Assembly: GCA_910584055.1 (NCBI GenBank)
Contig: CAJTZS010000001.1
Coordinates: 124,001 to 188,000, forward strand
Reading direction: 5' to 3'
From: an uncultured Muribaculaceae bacterium
GTDB taxonomy: Bacteria > Bacteroidota > Bacteroidia > Bacteroidales > Muribaculaceae
DNA length: 64,000 nucleotides
Part shown: piece by piece, positions 43,102 through 52,038 of the stretch
How the letters are laid out: each line of letters starts with the position of its first letter
Position numbering within the stretch: position 1 is the stretch's first letter
The notes under the pieces: model-generated
Database searches by the model: none
Seen by the model: the letters and a program-made list of their open reading frames with translations, nothing else
What the model was told of the DNA's origin: nothing
Position numbers and translations under genes: made by a program

Positions 43102-43135
43102 GTAAATTTACAATCTAAATAGATTGTAAATTTAC
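43102..43135. promoter_or_regulatory. Perfect palindrome upstream of the AlbA_2/HTH regulator gene
   Basis: Arms GTAAATTTACAATCT (43102-43116) and its complement (43121-43135), separated by 4 nt, 30 bp before the start at 43072. On the minus strand TACTATTTG follows, a poor match to the -7 consensus. Probably an operator for the gene's own HTH; inference only. Confidence 0.6.
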
Positions 43136-43180
43136 AATAATTATCGTAAAAATAATGAAGTTGTTTAGACTAATTTTTTA

Positions 43181-43369
43181 TTAAGTATCTTTCACAAATT
43201 AGTTATAGTATTCCAATATTTCTATCAGTTAATGTATCTTTGGCGGCTTTTTGGTGCTTTCCGCCAAGTCTCGTCGGTCACTTAGCCCGCTAAGCTCCCT
43301 CCTCAACTCGCGGAAATCCCGCAAAAATCCTCTCAAATATACATTAACTAATTTGTAAAAGATACTTAA
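43181..43369. repeat. MITE-like repeat, copy B
   Basis: 189 bp; ends TTAAGTATCTTTCACAAATT (43181) and TTTGTAAAAGATACTTAA form a terminal inverted repeat. The right part, read as its complement, matches copy A (22716-22846) for more than 70 nt with few differences. It has an extra GC-richer interior segment near 43240-43300. The remaining 200 bp to 43569 hold no visible gene. Confidence 0.75.
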
Positions 43370-43569
43370 CTCAAGTTTACCATGCAATTAACTTTAATAA
43401 TTTCAACTATTAAAATCGATAAAACCATTTGCATTTCCCGCATTCCGAAGGTGATTACCCCTAAGCATATATAACCACTTGTAACCACTTTTATAAGAAA
43501 CCTACTTAGATTGTTAGAAACTTCTAATATCCTTACTTCACGAATATTTTTTACTTTTATGCCTTTAAA

Positions 43570-44010
43570 TTAGTATCGGCGACAGGTGACGACTGTTTCG
43601 GAGGATTTCAGTATCAGTTGTTTGCCGTCGAGTTTCACTATGTGGAAGACTACAGGGTTGGAGTAAATGCCCCACGACTGGAGCGCTTGCAGTTTCTCCC
43701 CTTCGGTGTTATACGGGAAGTCCATTGTCACTGTGGCGCCATTCTTGTCATAGTTGAGGTTGCCGGCTATTACGGCCCCTCCTTGTTCGTCTTGGGTGAC
43801 ATTCCTGAGGTTGACAACGTGGAGGTTGATGTCGATATAACTCCTCTGCGTAGGGATCCATTCCGTATCTTCTCCTAAGTGTTCGATCTTCATTATCTGC
43901 CATTGCGCGTCGAGTTTGCCGTTTATCGGTGCCTTGCGGCATGAACTCAATGAAAGCATGGCGGCCACTCCGCATACTATGATGATGAATGATAATATTT
44001 TTCCTTTCAT
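43570..44010 (-). CDS. Lipocalin-like lipoprotein
   Basis: A 146-residue lipoprotein: signal peptide and LSSC lipobox at Cys24, followed by a small beta-barrel-like domain (AQWQIMKIEHLGEDTEWIPT, YIDINLHVVNLRNV, GNLNYDKNGATVTMDFPYNT). Such proteins in Bacteroidota bind small hydrophobic ligands or stabilise outer-membrane partners; no specific function is known. Start overlaps the wzi stop by 4 bp. Confidence 0.65.
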   Translation of the reverse strand: MKGKILSFIIIVCGVAAMLSLSSCRKAPINGKLDAQWQIMKIEHLGEDTEWIPTQRSYIDINLHVVNLRNVTQDEQGGAVIAGNLNYDKNGATVTMDFPYNTEGEKLQALQSWGIYSNPVVFHIVKLDGKQLILKSSETVVTCRRY

Positions 44011-45485
44011 CTCTTTTTGTTTTTAGGTCCGAATAACCATCCGGTTTTACTTATCTTCAACATCGCTCCATAGCTGTTGCCGATCAGGGAACCGGCATCC
44101 ATCCCGAAAGCGAGATCTGCCTGCCATCCTTTCAGCTTTTTCGGTTTGTAGTTGATTTCGGCCAAAAGGTTGAAGCTCGTTTTTGGTTCGGGGAACGGCA
44201 CGTCGTATGTGCCCCAGCTTTTCTGATATGACAAAAGCACACGGTATCCGAGTTCATCCATAGGTTGCCCTTTGAAACCGAGATGATGTCCCCACATGCG
44301 GTTGGATAGGAATCTCAACGTGTGGTTGGCATTATATATCGGTGATATGATGAGGGGGTTTCCGATCCCCATGCCCCAGTGCTGCCAGCCGTTGTATATT
44401 GAATGGTTATAATAATTGTCTCGTCCGCTCACCTGCTCGTTGATTTCCGGAGTGTGGTCCCAATACACGGAACCGGCCTGGTCCTTGTTGTAGATAAATT
44501 CATATACAGCTTCCGTGACCCATCTGTTTTTGGGAAATTTCGCCTCAACTCCCCACAGGCCATCCTTCCATGGATAGTCGAAGAAGAGCATCGAGTGATC
44601 CTCATAGAAATGTTGGTAATAGGCTTTCACGCTCCAGTCTGCCGTTTTCCATGCTAATGCGAAGTTCCAGCTTCCCAGCATATTCCCTTCAATATTGGTC
44701 TGTTCTCCATCCGGTGTGTCGCCACCACCTTTCATAGGCACGAGCGCCTTGACAAAATTTTTCCAGCCGTGGGGCATTTTGATCACTTTCCCGTTCTGAT
44801 ATGATTCCCCGCCAAACTGGGTTGCCATCTCAAGTCCAAGCTCGAATTCGAGAGGGAATTTTTTCGCGTTTCCTCCACGGAAGAATATCGCCTTGGAATG
44901 ATATAGAGTGTTGAGGGTGTATCTTGATTTGCGGTCAACCCAGCTTTCAATCCAACGGTTGTCGGTAAATTTACCGTATGCTATGTATCCCTTTACGGCA
45001 AACCATCCCTTCGTGCCCCAGAAATCGGCGTAATCGAATATCCCGACCCTCACCTGTGGTATGGGGCGTGCGTTTCCGGAATAGGTGAGGTTGCCGGTGG
45101 CGAGGTCAGAATTCGATATGAACCCCGGCATTTCCTTGCTGCCTGCCATGATGTTGAGGCAGCGGTATTTAGCTTCGGCAAAAAGTTGCTGCACCACGAA
45201 CACCGAGGAGAATCTTGCTGCCACGGCAAGGTCTACGCCCGCGCCCCATGTGAAGCGTTTCGTCGTGTCCATGTCGTGGAAAGCTCCGAGACGGAGGTAA
45301 CCGTTGTTCCTTTCTATTGAGGACAAACCATATTGATTGTTCATCAGCCAGAAAGGCGTGTGTTCGCCTCCGGCCAGATTGATGCCTATTTCACCGTGAT
45401 AGCGGATGGAATCGTTCCATTCCGCATATGCAGAGGGCGACGTTAATGCAAAGATGCAGAATAAAATTAGATATAGTTTACGCAT
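44007..45485 (-). CDS. Capsule assembly Wzi-family outer-membrane protein
   Basis: A 492-residue beta-barrel protein with a signal peptide (MRKLYLILFCIFALTSPSAY). It matches Wzi-type proteins: GEHTPFWLMNNQYGLSSIER, YADFWGTKGWFAVKGYIAYG, and SAIEW-free barrel strands to the aromatic C-terminus. In Gram-negative bacteria Wzi helps attach capsule at the surface. There are no capsule biosynthesis genes nearby, so its partner polysaccharide is not identified. The downstream lipocalin-like gene overlaps it. Confidence 0.85.
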   Translation of the reverse strand: MRKLYLILFCIFALTSPSAYAEWNDSIRYHGEIGINLAGGEHTPFWLMNNQYGLSSIERNNGYLRLGAFHDMDTTKRFTWGAGVDLAVAARFSSVFVVQQLFAEAKYRCLNIMAGSKEMPGFISNSDLATGNLTYSGNARPIPQVRVGIFDYADFWGTKGWFAVKGYIAYGKFTDNRWIESWVDRKSRYTLNTLYHSKAIFFRGGNAKKFPLEFELGLEMATQFGGESYQNGKVIKMPHGWKNFVKALVPMKGGGDTPDGEQTNIEGNMLGSWNFALAWKTADWSVKAYYQHFYEDHSMLFFDYPWKDGLWGVEAKFPKNRWVTEAVYEFIYNKDQAGSVYWDHTPEINEQVSGRDNYYNHSIYNGWQHWGMGIGNPLIISPIYNANHTLRFLSNRMWGHHLGFKGQPMDELGYRVLLSYQKSWGTYDVPFPEPKTSFNLLAEINYKPKKLKGWQADLAFGMDAGSLIGNSYGAMLKISKTGWLFGPKNKKR

Positions 45486-45600
45486 TAATTAATGTTTAAT
45501 GTGAAATGTTCAATGTTTAATGCCTTTAAATAATGTTTAACGTGGAATGAACTTTGTGTCAAATATCATTAAACATTACACATTCAACATTAAACATTAT
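45482..45600. repeat. ACATTAA-type repeat, both orientations
   Basis: TAATGTTTAATGTG... units on the left and ACATTAAACATTACACATTC... units on the right lie in opposite orientation around a short unique centre, so the region can fold on itself. It fills the gap between wzi and the tRNA-Glu terminator. Confidence 0.7.
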
Positions 45601-45640
45601 AAAAAAGTTGAGACCGGCAATCGTAATGACTGCCGGTCTC
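45601..45640 (-). terminator. Intrinsic terminator of the tRNA-Glu/rpsT cluster
   Basis: Stem GAGACCGGCA/TGCCGGTCTC (45631-45640 with 45610-45619) followed on the minus strand by AACTTTTTT. It is 25 bp past the 3' end of the last tRNA. Confidence 0.85.
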
Positions 45641-45664
45641 GGGGATAGGATGGATTTGGGGATG

Positions 45665-45736
45665 TAGTCCATAGCAGAGTCGAACTGCTCTTTAGAGAAT
45701 GAAAATCTCTCGTCCTAACCGATAGACGAATGGACC
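45665..45736 (-). tRNA. tRNA-Glu (anticodon TTC), copy 1
   Basis: A 72-nt cloverleaf. The acceptor stem is GGTCCAT/ATGGACT with a terminal G-U pair, anticodon loop TTTTCAT gives TTC, T-arm AGCAGTTCGACTCTGCT. CCA is not encoded. It is identical to copy 2 except for one compensating acceptor pair. Confidence 0.95.
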
Positions 45737-45792
45737 GACACAAATCTTGACCGCTGGCACCCGGAAGGCATCATGCGGCGGATTTTACTATT

Positions 45793-46044
45793 TTAAATTT
45801 TGTTGATATGCTTCGCGAGTGAGCTGCAAAGGTTGGCCGCCTTGTTCTTGGAGATGATATTCTTGCGGCCGAGACGCTGAAGAAGCGAGCTTACCTTGTT
45901 GTAAGCGGCTGTTGCCTCCTCTTTGTCGTTCATTCTACGAACGCGACGCACGGCATTGCGTGCTGTTTTAGCCCAGTAGCGGTTCTCAAGTCTCCTTTTC
46001 TCCGACTGGCGAATTCTTTTTAATGACGATTTATGATTTGCCAT
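45793..46044 (-). CDS. rpsT: 30S ribosomal protein S20
   Basis: 83 residues, highly basic (MANHKSSLKRIRQSEKRRLE, NRYWAKTARNAVRRVRRMND), with the S20 helix-bundle layout and C-terminal KNKAANLCSSLAKHINKI. It binds 16S rRNA early in small-subunit assembly. It lies between two tRNA-Glu genes on the same strand, probably in one transcript. Confidence 0.97.
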   Translation of the reverse strand: MANHKSSLKRIRQSEKRRLENRYWAKTARNAVRRVRRMNDKEEATAAYNKVSSLLQRLGRKNIISKNKAANLCSSLAKHINKI

Positions 46045-46083
46045 TGTTAAAAATTTCTTTTCTTTGTTCTGTTAATAAATTGG

Positions 46084-46155
46084 TAGCCCATAGCAGAGTC
46101 GAACTGCTCTTTAGAGAATGAAAATCTCTCGTCCTAACCGATAGACGAATGGGCC
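46084..46155 (-). tRNA. tRNA-Glu (anticodon TTC), copy 2
   Basis: A 72-nt cloverleaf with acceptor stem GGCCCAT/ATGGGCT and the same body as copy 1, including the TTC anticodon. CCA not encoded. Located 40 bp upstream of rpsT. Confidence 0.95.
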
Positions 46156-46271
46156 ACGGTAAGCAACTGCACCGCCTGTCTGATTCAATGCGTCAAGACA
46201 TTAAGCGCATTTTGCGACTGCAAAGGTAATAATTCTTTTTGATTTAGCCAAAAATTCACAAAATATTTTAT

Positions 46272-46279
46272 TAATTTTG
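46272..46279 (+). promoter_or_regulatory. -7 element upstream of the nucleoside kinase gene
   Basis: TAATTTTG fits TAnnTTTG, 34 bp before the ATG at 46313; -33 region is not convincing. Confidence 0.45.
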
Positions 46280-46312
46280 CAGTAAACCCTCTTGATTCTC
46301 CTCTGAATTGGT

Positions 46313-47992
46313 ATGAATACAATCAAAATCTTCTGCGAAAATACTGACAGCCATATCGAAGTCGCCGGTGGAACTTCACTGCTCGATATTGCCGGAGAAT
46401 TAGGCTCCAAACTCGATTTCGACCCGATTTGCGCATTGGTCAACAATAAGGCGGAAGCCCTAAGCTATCCGCTTTTCTCTCCGAAACGCATAGAGTTCCT
46501 GTCGGCATGTTCGTCGATAGGTCGCGACATATACATACGCTCGTTATGCATGATGTTGTATAAGACGGTGTTGGAACTTTATCCGGGTTTGAAACTGAGG
46601 ATCGAGCTTTCCATTTCAAGGGGATATTATTGCCGCTTGCTTGACGTCTCAGGGCATTCATTTCATATAGACGAGGATGGTGTTGAACGGATAAAGGAGG
46701 GTATGTTGCAGACTGTGGCTCAAGACCTGCCGTTCAAGAGGAAGGAGAAGCCGACCGATGAAGTGATTGAAATTTTCCGCGAGGAAGGACTTGAAAATAA
46801 GGTCAGGCTCCTCGAGACTGTAAACCATCTCTACACTCCCTTCTATACATTGGGAGACACGGCCGATTCTTATTACATGCCGCTTGCCCCTTCCTCGGGA
46901 CATCTGCGTGTGTTCGATCTGCGTCCGTACAAGAGCGGTTTCCTGCTTTTGGGAATTGACAGTGAGAACCCGAACGTTCCTGCAATACCTATTATGCAGG
47001 AGAAGATGTATCATGCCTGTACGGAGCATCTGAAATTCAATAAGGTCATAAGGGTGTCGAATGTGGGGGAGTTGAACATGGCTGTGGAGAAGCGGATGAC
47101 CTCCGACCTTATAAACGTGGCGGAGGCGATGCATGATAAACTTCTCGGACGCATCAGTGACGACATTGCGGAAAGGAGAAGTCGCGGAGATGCCGGAATC
47201 GTAATGATCGCGGGTCCGTCATCCTCAGGCAAGACCACGTCTTGCAAACGGTTGGCGATTCAGCTGATGACCAATCTGATTGTGCCCAAGATGATTTCGC
47301 TCGACGATTATTTCGTTAACAGGGTTGACACTCCCCGTGACGAGACCGGGGACTATGACTTTGAGAGTCTTTATGCCCTTGACCTCGAAAGGTTCAACTC
47401 TGACCTTGAGCGGCTGCTCGACGGGGAGGAGATTAATCTGCCTACATATAGCTTTGAACTCGGAAAGAGGGTTGAGACAAAACGCCCTTTAAAACTTGAG
47501 GCTAATGACGTGCTTATAATCGAGGGTATTCACGGATTGAACCCTGAACTGACAGGAACGATAGATCCGCGTCATTTATATAAGATTTATGTGTCTGCAT
47601 TGACCACGTTGCGCATCGATGACCATAACTGGATTTCGACTTCCGACAACCGGTTGCTGCGCCGCATTGTCCGCGATCATAAATACAGGCATATACCGGC
47701 GGAAGAAACAATCCGTCGCTGGCCGAGCGTGCGCAGGGGGGAGGAGAAATGGATTTTCCCCTTTGCAGAAAATGCCGACGCAACGTTCAATTCCTCCCTG
47801 ATATTCGAACTTGGGGTCATGAAGGAGTATGCGGAGCCGTTGTTGCGGGGAGTGCCACACGGGCAGAAACAGTATGCCGTGGCAAACCGCCTGCTTAAAT
47901 TCCTCGATCTCTTCAAGGCGATTCCTGCCGACCAGGTGCCCTTGACATCGCTTTTGCGTGAATTTCTGGGGGGCTCGTCGTTTCATTATTAA
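46313..47992 (+). CDS. Nucleoside (uridine-like) kinase with TGS/ThrRS-like N-terminus
   Basis: A 559-residue protein. Residues 1-65 look like a TGS domain (IKIFCENTDSHIEVAGGTSL), followed by a ThrRS second-domain-like region with HxxxH-type elements, as in annotated bacterial nucleoside kinases of this type. The C-terminal half is a PRK/uridine kinase domain with P-loop MIAGPSSSGKTTSCKRLA near 300, SLDDYFVNRVDTPRDETGDY and LIIEGIHGLNPELT. Predicted to phosphorylate uridine or cytidine; substrate unproven. First of a plus-strand series with mgtE and mutS. Confidence 0.85.
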   Translation: MNTIKIFCENTDSHIEVAGGTSLLDIAGELGSKLDFDPICALVNNKAEALSYPLFSPKRIEFLSACSSIGRDIYIRSLCMMLYKTVLELYPGLKLRIELSISRGYYCRLLDVSGHSFHIDEDGVERIKEGMLQTVAQDLPFKRKEKPTDEVIEIFREEGLENKVRLLETVNHLYTPFYTLGDTADSYYMPLAPSSGHLRVFDLRPYKSGFLLLGIDSENPNVPAIPIMQEKMYHACTEHLKFNKVIRVSNVGELNMAVEKRMTSDLINVAEAMHDKLLGRISDDIAERRSRGDAGIVMIAGPSSSGKTTSCKRLAIQLMTNLIVPKMISLDDYFVNRVDTPRDETGDYDFESLYALDLERFNSDLERLLDGEEINLPTYSFELGKRVETKRPLKLEANDVLIIEGIHGLNPELTGTIDPRHLYKIYVSALTTLRIDDHNWISTSDNRLLRRIVRDHKYRHIPAEETIRRWPSVRRGEEKWIFPFAENADATFNSSLIFELGVMKEYAEPLLRGVPHGQKQYAVANRLLKFLDLFKAIPADQVPLTSLLREFLGGSSFHY

Positions 47993-48007
47993 TGATAACG
48001 GAGAAGG

Positions 48008-49369
48008 ATGAAAGATTTAAATGAAAAAGACATAGAGCTGATCGGTGAGATGATCGAGCACGGAGATGAAGTCGGGGCACGAAAGATGTTCTCCGACCTC
48101 CATCCTGCCGATATCGCCGAGCTGTTTCAGGATATGAGCCTCAAGGAGGCTGAATGGGCGTTCAACCTTATCGACGACAAGGAGAAGAAGGCTGATGTGC
48201 TGATGGAACTCGACGAGGAGGACCGCAAGAAGTTACTCGAAGGGATGGACCCTGAGCAGATCGGTCATTTCATAGACCTCCTTGACACTGACGATGCCGT
48301 TGACCTTATTCAGGAACTGGACGAGGAAGACCGCGAAGAGGTTATCCAGAATATCGAGGACATGGAGCAGGCCGGTGATATCGTTGATCTGCTGCAATAT
48401 GACGAGGATACCGCCGGAGGTATGATGGGCACGGAGTTGATTAAGGTCAATGAAAACCTGTCAATGCCCGACTGCCTGAAGGAGATGCGCCATCAGGCCG
48501 AGGATCTTGACGACATATATAATGTCTATGTCGTGGATGATGACGACCGCCTGAAGGGTGTGCTCCCTCTCAAAAAGATGATCACCCACCCATCGGTGTC
48601 GAAGATCAAGCATGTGATGGAGGCCGACCCTATGTCGGTCAGGGCGGATATGCCTATCGAAGACGTGGCCATCGATTTTGAGAAGTATGACCTTGTGGCG
48701 ATGCCGGTGGTAGACAGCATCGGGAGGCTCGTCGGTCAGATCACGGTCGATGACGTGATGGATGAGGTGCGCGAACAGAGTGAGCGAGACTTCCAGTTGG
48801 CTTCCGGTATCTCATCGGACGTAGATGCCGATGACTCTGTAATGGCTCAGACAAAGGCGCGTTTGCCGTGGTTGCTTATAGGAATTGCCGGAGGTATACT
48901 CAGTTCTTTGATTCTTTCCGGTTTCGAGGCGCAACTTGCCGCTCTTACCGCTCTTGCTTACTTTATCCCTCTTATCGGGGGAACGGGCGGTAACGTAGGT
49001 GTCCAGGCATCGGCTATCGTGGTTCAGGGTCTCGCCAACGGCCGTCTGGAGCTTAAAGAGTTCTGGAACCAGATGTGGAAGGAATTGCGCATCTCGTTGC
49101 TTAACGCCATAGTGATATCGGTTGCAGTGTGCCTGTACACAATCTTCACCGAACCGGGAGACTATGCCCTTATATGGACAGTGACGGCTTCCCTTTTCTG
49201 TATCGTGATATTCTCCACTGTGTTCGGTGCATTGGTGCCTCTCACTCTGGAGAAACTTAAAATTAATCCGGCTCTTGCCACCGGCCCGTTTATCCAGATT
49301 ACCAACGATGTCGTTGGTCTGCTGATATATGTGGCGATGGCAATGTGGATGTTAAACATTTTTCCTTAA
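48008..49369 (+). CDS. mgtE: MgtE-family magnesium transporter
   Basis: A 453-residue inner-membrane Mg2+ channel. The acidic N-terminal superhelical domain (many DEED, ELDEED) covers about residues 1-125, two CBS domains (about 130-255) follow, with DEVREQSERDFQLASG as the plug helix, and five hydrophobic segments (about 285-450) including PLIGGTGGNVGVQASAIVVQ. The cytosolic parts sense Mg2+ and close the pore. 15 bp after the nucleoside kinase gene. Confidence 0.95.
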   Translation: MKDLNEKDIELIGEMIEHGDEVGARKMFSDLHPADIAELFQDMSLKEAEWAFNLIDDKEKKADVLMELDEEDRKKLLEGMDPEQIGHFIDLLDTDDAVDLIQELDEEDREEVIQNIEDMEQAGDIVDLLQYDEDTAGGMMGTELIKVNENLSMPDCLKEMRHQAEDLDDIYNVYVVDDDDRLKGVLPLKKMITHPSVSKIKHVMEADPMSVRADMPIEDVAIDFEKYDLVAMPVVDSIGRLVGQITVDDVMDEVREQSERDFQLASGISSDVDADDSVMAQTKARLPWLLIGIAGGILSSLILSGFEAQLAALTALAYFIPLIGGTGGNVGVQASAIVVQGLANGRLELKEFWNQMWKELRISLLNAIVISVAVCLYTIFTEPGDYALIWTVTASLFCIVIFSTVFGALVPLTLEKLKINPALATGPFIQITNDVVGLLIYVAMAMWMLNIFP

Positions 49370-49387
49370 TCAAATCACCTGATTATA

Positions 49388-52024
49388 ATGGCAAAGATAG
49401 CCGAAACCCCCCTCATGAGCCAATACATCGAGATGAAAAAGAAACATCCCGATGCAATTTTACTTTTCAGGGTGGGTGACTTTTATGAAACATTTTCCGA
49501 TGATGCCATAACCGCCAGTGAGATTCTTGGAATCACGCTGACACGTCGTGCCAACGGCAAAGCCGCCTATGTGGAGCTTGCCGGATTCCCTCACCATGCC
49601 CTCGATTCATATCTTCCGAAACTTGTCAGGGCCGGTAAACGGGTGGCGATATGCGAGCAACTCGAAGACCCTAAACTCACGAAGAAGCTTGTGAAGAGGG
49701 GTATAACGGAGCTTGTCACCCCCGGCGTGAACCTCAATGACAATACCTTGCGGCCGCGCGAGAATAATTTTCTTGCGGGCATTCATGTATGCAAGTCATC
49801 GGTCGGCGTGGCTTTCCTTGACCTGTCCACCGGCGAGTTCCTGTGCGCACAGGGAGACAAGGATTACATAGATAAGCTTATAGCCAATATCGCTCCTAAG
49901 GAACTGCTGAGAATGCACGGCACCCGGCAGTTCTGCGAAGACAATATATCGCATAAATGTAGTGTCTTCGAACTTGATGATTGGGTATACACCACTGATG
50001 CCGCCACGGAAAGGTTGGTAAAACACTTCGGTACATCCTCCCTCAAAGGATTCGGTGTTGACGGTATGCATGAAGCTGTAATAGCGGCGGGCAGTCTGCT
50101 TTATTACCTCGATTTGACGCAGCATACGAATATTTCTCATATAACCACGTTAGGCCGCATCGATGGTGATAAGTACGTCAGGCTTGACAAATTCACTGTC
50201 CGCAACCTCGAATTGCTCGCTCCTCTGGCGGAGGAGGGTCTGTCCCTGTTGAAGGTCATTGACAAGACAGTCACCCCTATGGGAGGAAGAAGATTGAGGT
50301 CATGGATCTCTTTTCCGCTTTTGGATATAGGGGAAATAACCCGGCGGCAGGATGCCGTGGAGTATTTTTTCCGGGATGTGTCGTGCAGGGAACGTAGCGG
50401 GGAGGCATTGAGGCGTGTCGGTGACCTTGAACGTCTTATGGCAAAACTTGCATCGAACCGTATCGGACCGCGTGATTTCGTGTCGCTGCGCGACTCCCTG
50501 CGTGCCGCAGACAATCTGAGGATGGTGTTGGCGGAATCCGATTCCGAGGTTTTCCGGAAGATGGCGCATGATATGAGCGATACTTCCCAGTTGTCGGAGA
50601 CAATCGCACGAGTGCTCGTGGATGACGCTCCGACGCAGCTCGGCCGGGGAAATGCAATTGCTGCCGGGGTTGATGCCGAACTTGATGAATTGAGGGATCT
50701 GCATTCAAACTCTAAAAGAGCACTGGACGCGATCCGTGACAGGGAGAGTGAACTCACCGGCATCCCTTCCTTGAAAATAGCGTTTAACAATGTCTTCGGA
50801 TATTATATCGAGGTGCGCAATACCCATAAGGACAAGGTTCCGGAGAGCTGGATTCGCAAACAGACACTTGTGAATGCAGAGCGATACATCACTCCCGAAC
50901 TTAAAGAGTACGAAGAAAAAATCATGGGTGCTGAAGACAGGATCTCGGCGATAGAGAATCGTCTTTTCTCCGAACTTGTGCAGGGTGCGATGACTTTTAT
51001 ACCGCGTATTCAAAAAAACGCCATAACCACGGCCACCGTCGATTGTCTTTTCTCCATGGCGCAGGTTGCGGAAGAATACCGATATGTTCGCCCGGTAGTG
51101 GATGATTCAATGAAGATTTCAATAACCGAGGGACGCCATCCCGTGATAGAACGGCGACTGCCGGCCGGTGAGCCGTATATAAGCAACAGTGTTGAGCTTG
51201 ATTCCAACGGTCATCAGATACTTATGATTACGGGACCCAATATGAGCGGTAAGTCCGCTTTGCTCCGTCAGACAGCCCTCATTGTGCTGCTGGCCCAGAT
51301 TGGCTCTTTCGTGCCTGCGGAAGCAGCGCATATAGGATTGGTGGATAAGATATTCACACGCGTCGGAGCGAGCGACAACATATCCTCGGGCGAATCTACA
51401 TTCATGGTAGAGATGAATGAGGCGGCGGCAATTCTTAACAATATGAGCAACCGCTCGCTGATTCTCTTTGACGAACTCGGACGGGGAACTTCCACCTACG
51501 ATGGTATCTCTATAGCCTGGGCGATAGTGGAACACATTCATGAAAACGGTCATTTCCGGCCCAAGACACTTTTCGCCACTCATTACCATGAGTTGAACGA
51601 GATGGAGAAGACGTTCAACCGCATAGTGAATTATAATGTTTCCGTTAAAGAGATAAAAGGGAAGGTCGTGTTCATGCGCAAACTCGAAAGAGGCGGCTCT
51701 GCACATAGTTTCGGCATACATGTGGCTAAACTCGCGGGCATGCCGCCGTCGATAGTGAAGCGTGCCGACCAGGTGCTTGCACGTCTTGAAGAGGGTTCCA
51801 AGGCGGAAGCCAATGCCGACGGCAAGATCAAAGGTAAAGGAGGAATGAAGGATATCGGAAAAGCCCGTGACGGTTATCAGCTTTCGTTCTTCCAACTTGA
51901 CGACCCTCTGCTTTCGCAGATCCGCGACCGTCTCCTCGGCTTGAATATAAATAACCTGACACCTCTGCAGGCTCTCACGACTCTCCACGACCTTCAGGGA
52001 CTGCTCACCGGAAAAAATAATTAA
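49388..52024 (+). CDS. mutS: DNA mismatch repair protein MutS
   Basis: An 878-residue mismatch sensor. Domain I starts with SQYIEMKKKHPDAILLFRVG and the mismatch-reading Phe32-x-Glu34 (GDFYETF). The ATPase domain has Walker A MITGPNMSGKS (about 616), ST...GESTFMVEMNE and Walker B SLILFDELGRGTSTYDG, with an HTH-like C-terminus. Full length and no frame breaks. Its domain I is strikingly similar to the tail of the truncated methylase at 10.5 kb. Starts 18 bp after mgtE. Confidence 0.97.
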   Translation: MAKIAETPLMSQYIEMKKKHPDAILLFRVGDFYETFSDDAITASEILGITLTRRANGKAAYVELAGFPHHALDSYLPKLVRAGKRVAICEQLEDPKLTKKLVKRGITELVTPGVNLNDNTLRPRENNFLAGIHVCKSSVGVAFLDLSTGEFLCAQGDKDYIDKLIANIAPKELLRMHGTRQFCEDNISHKCSVFELDDWVYTTDAATERLVKHFGTSSLKGFGVDGMHEAVIAAGSLLYYLDLTQHTNISHITTLGRIDGDKYVRLDKFTVRNLELLAPLAEEGLSLLKVIDKTVTPMGGRRLRSWISFPLLDIGEITRRQDAVEYFFRDVSCRERSGEALRRVGDLERLMAKLASNRIGPRDFVSLRDSLRAADNLRMVLAESDSEVFRKMAHDMSDTSQLSETIARVLVDDAPTQLGRGNAIAAGVDAELDELRDLHSNSKRALDAIRDRESELTGIPSLKIAFNNVFGYYIEVRNTHKDKVPESWIRKQTLVNAERYITPELKEYEEKIMGAEDRISAIENRLFSELVQGAMTFIPRIQKNAITTATVDCLFSMAQVAEEYRYVRPVVDDSMKISITEGRHPVIERRLPAGEPYISNSVELDSNGHQILMITGPNMSGKSALLRQTALIVLLAQIGSFVPAEAAHIGLVDKIFTRVGASDNISSGESTFMVEMNEAAAILNNMSNRSLILFDELGRGTSTYDGISIAWAIVEHIHENGHFRPKTLFATHYHELNEMEKTFNRIVNYNVSVKEIKGKVVFMRKLERGGSAHSFGIHVAKLAGMPPSIVKRADQVLARLEEGSKAEANADGKIKGKGGMKDIGKARDGYQLSFFQLDDPLLSQIRDRLLGLNINNLTPLQALTTLHDLQGLLTGKNN

Positions 52025-52038
52025 GAGCTTGTTTAAAA

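Noticed and set aside
45665..46155. tRNA-Glu genes as an attachment site for the element
   Set aside because: Both tRNAs are complete with no integrase or direct repeat next to them, and they lie 27 kb from the element end.
51119..51988. 289-codon minus-strand frame inside mutS
   Set aside because: Antisense shadow of the ATPase region; no start signal or recognised domain.
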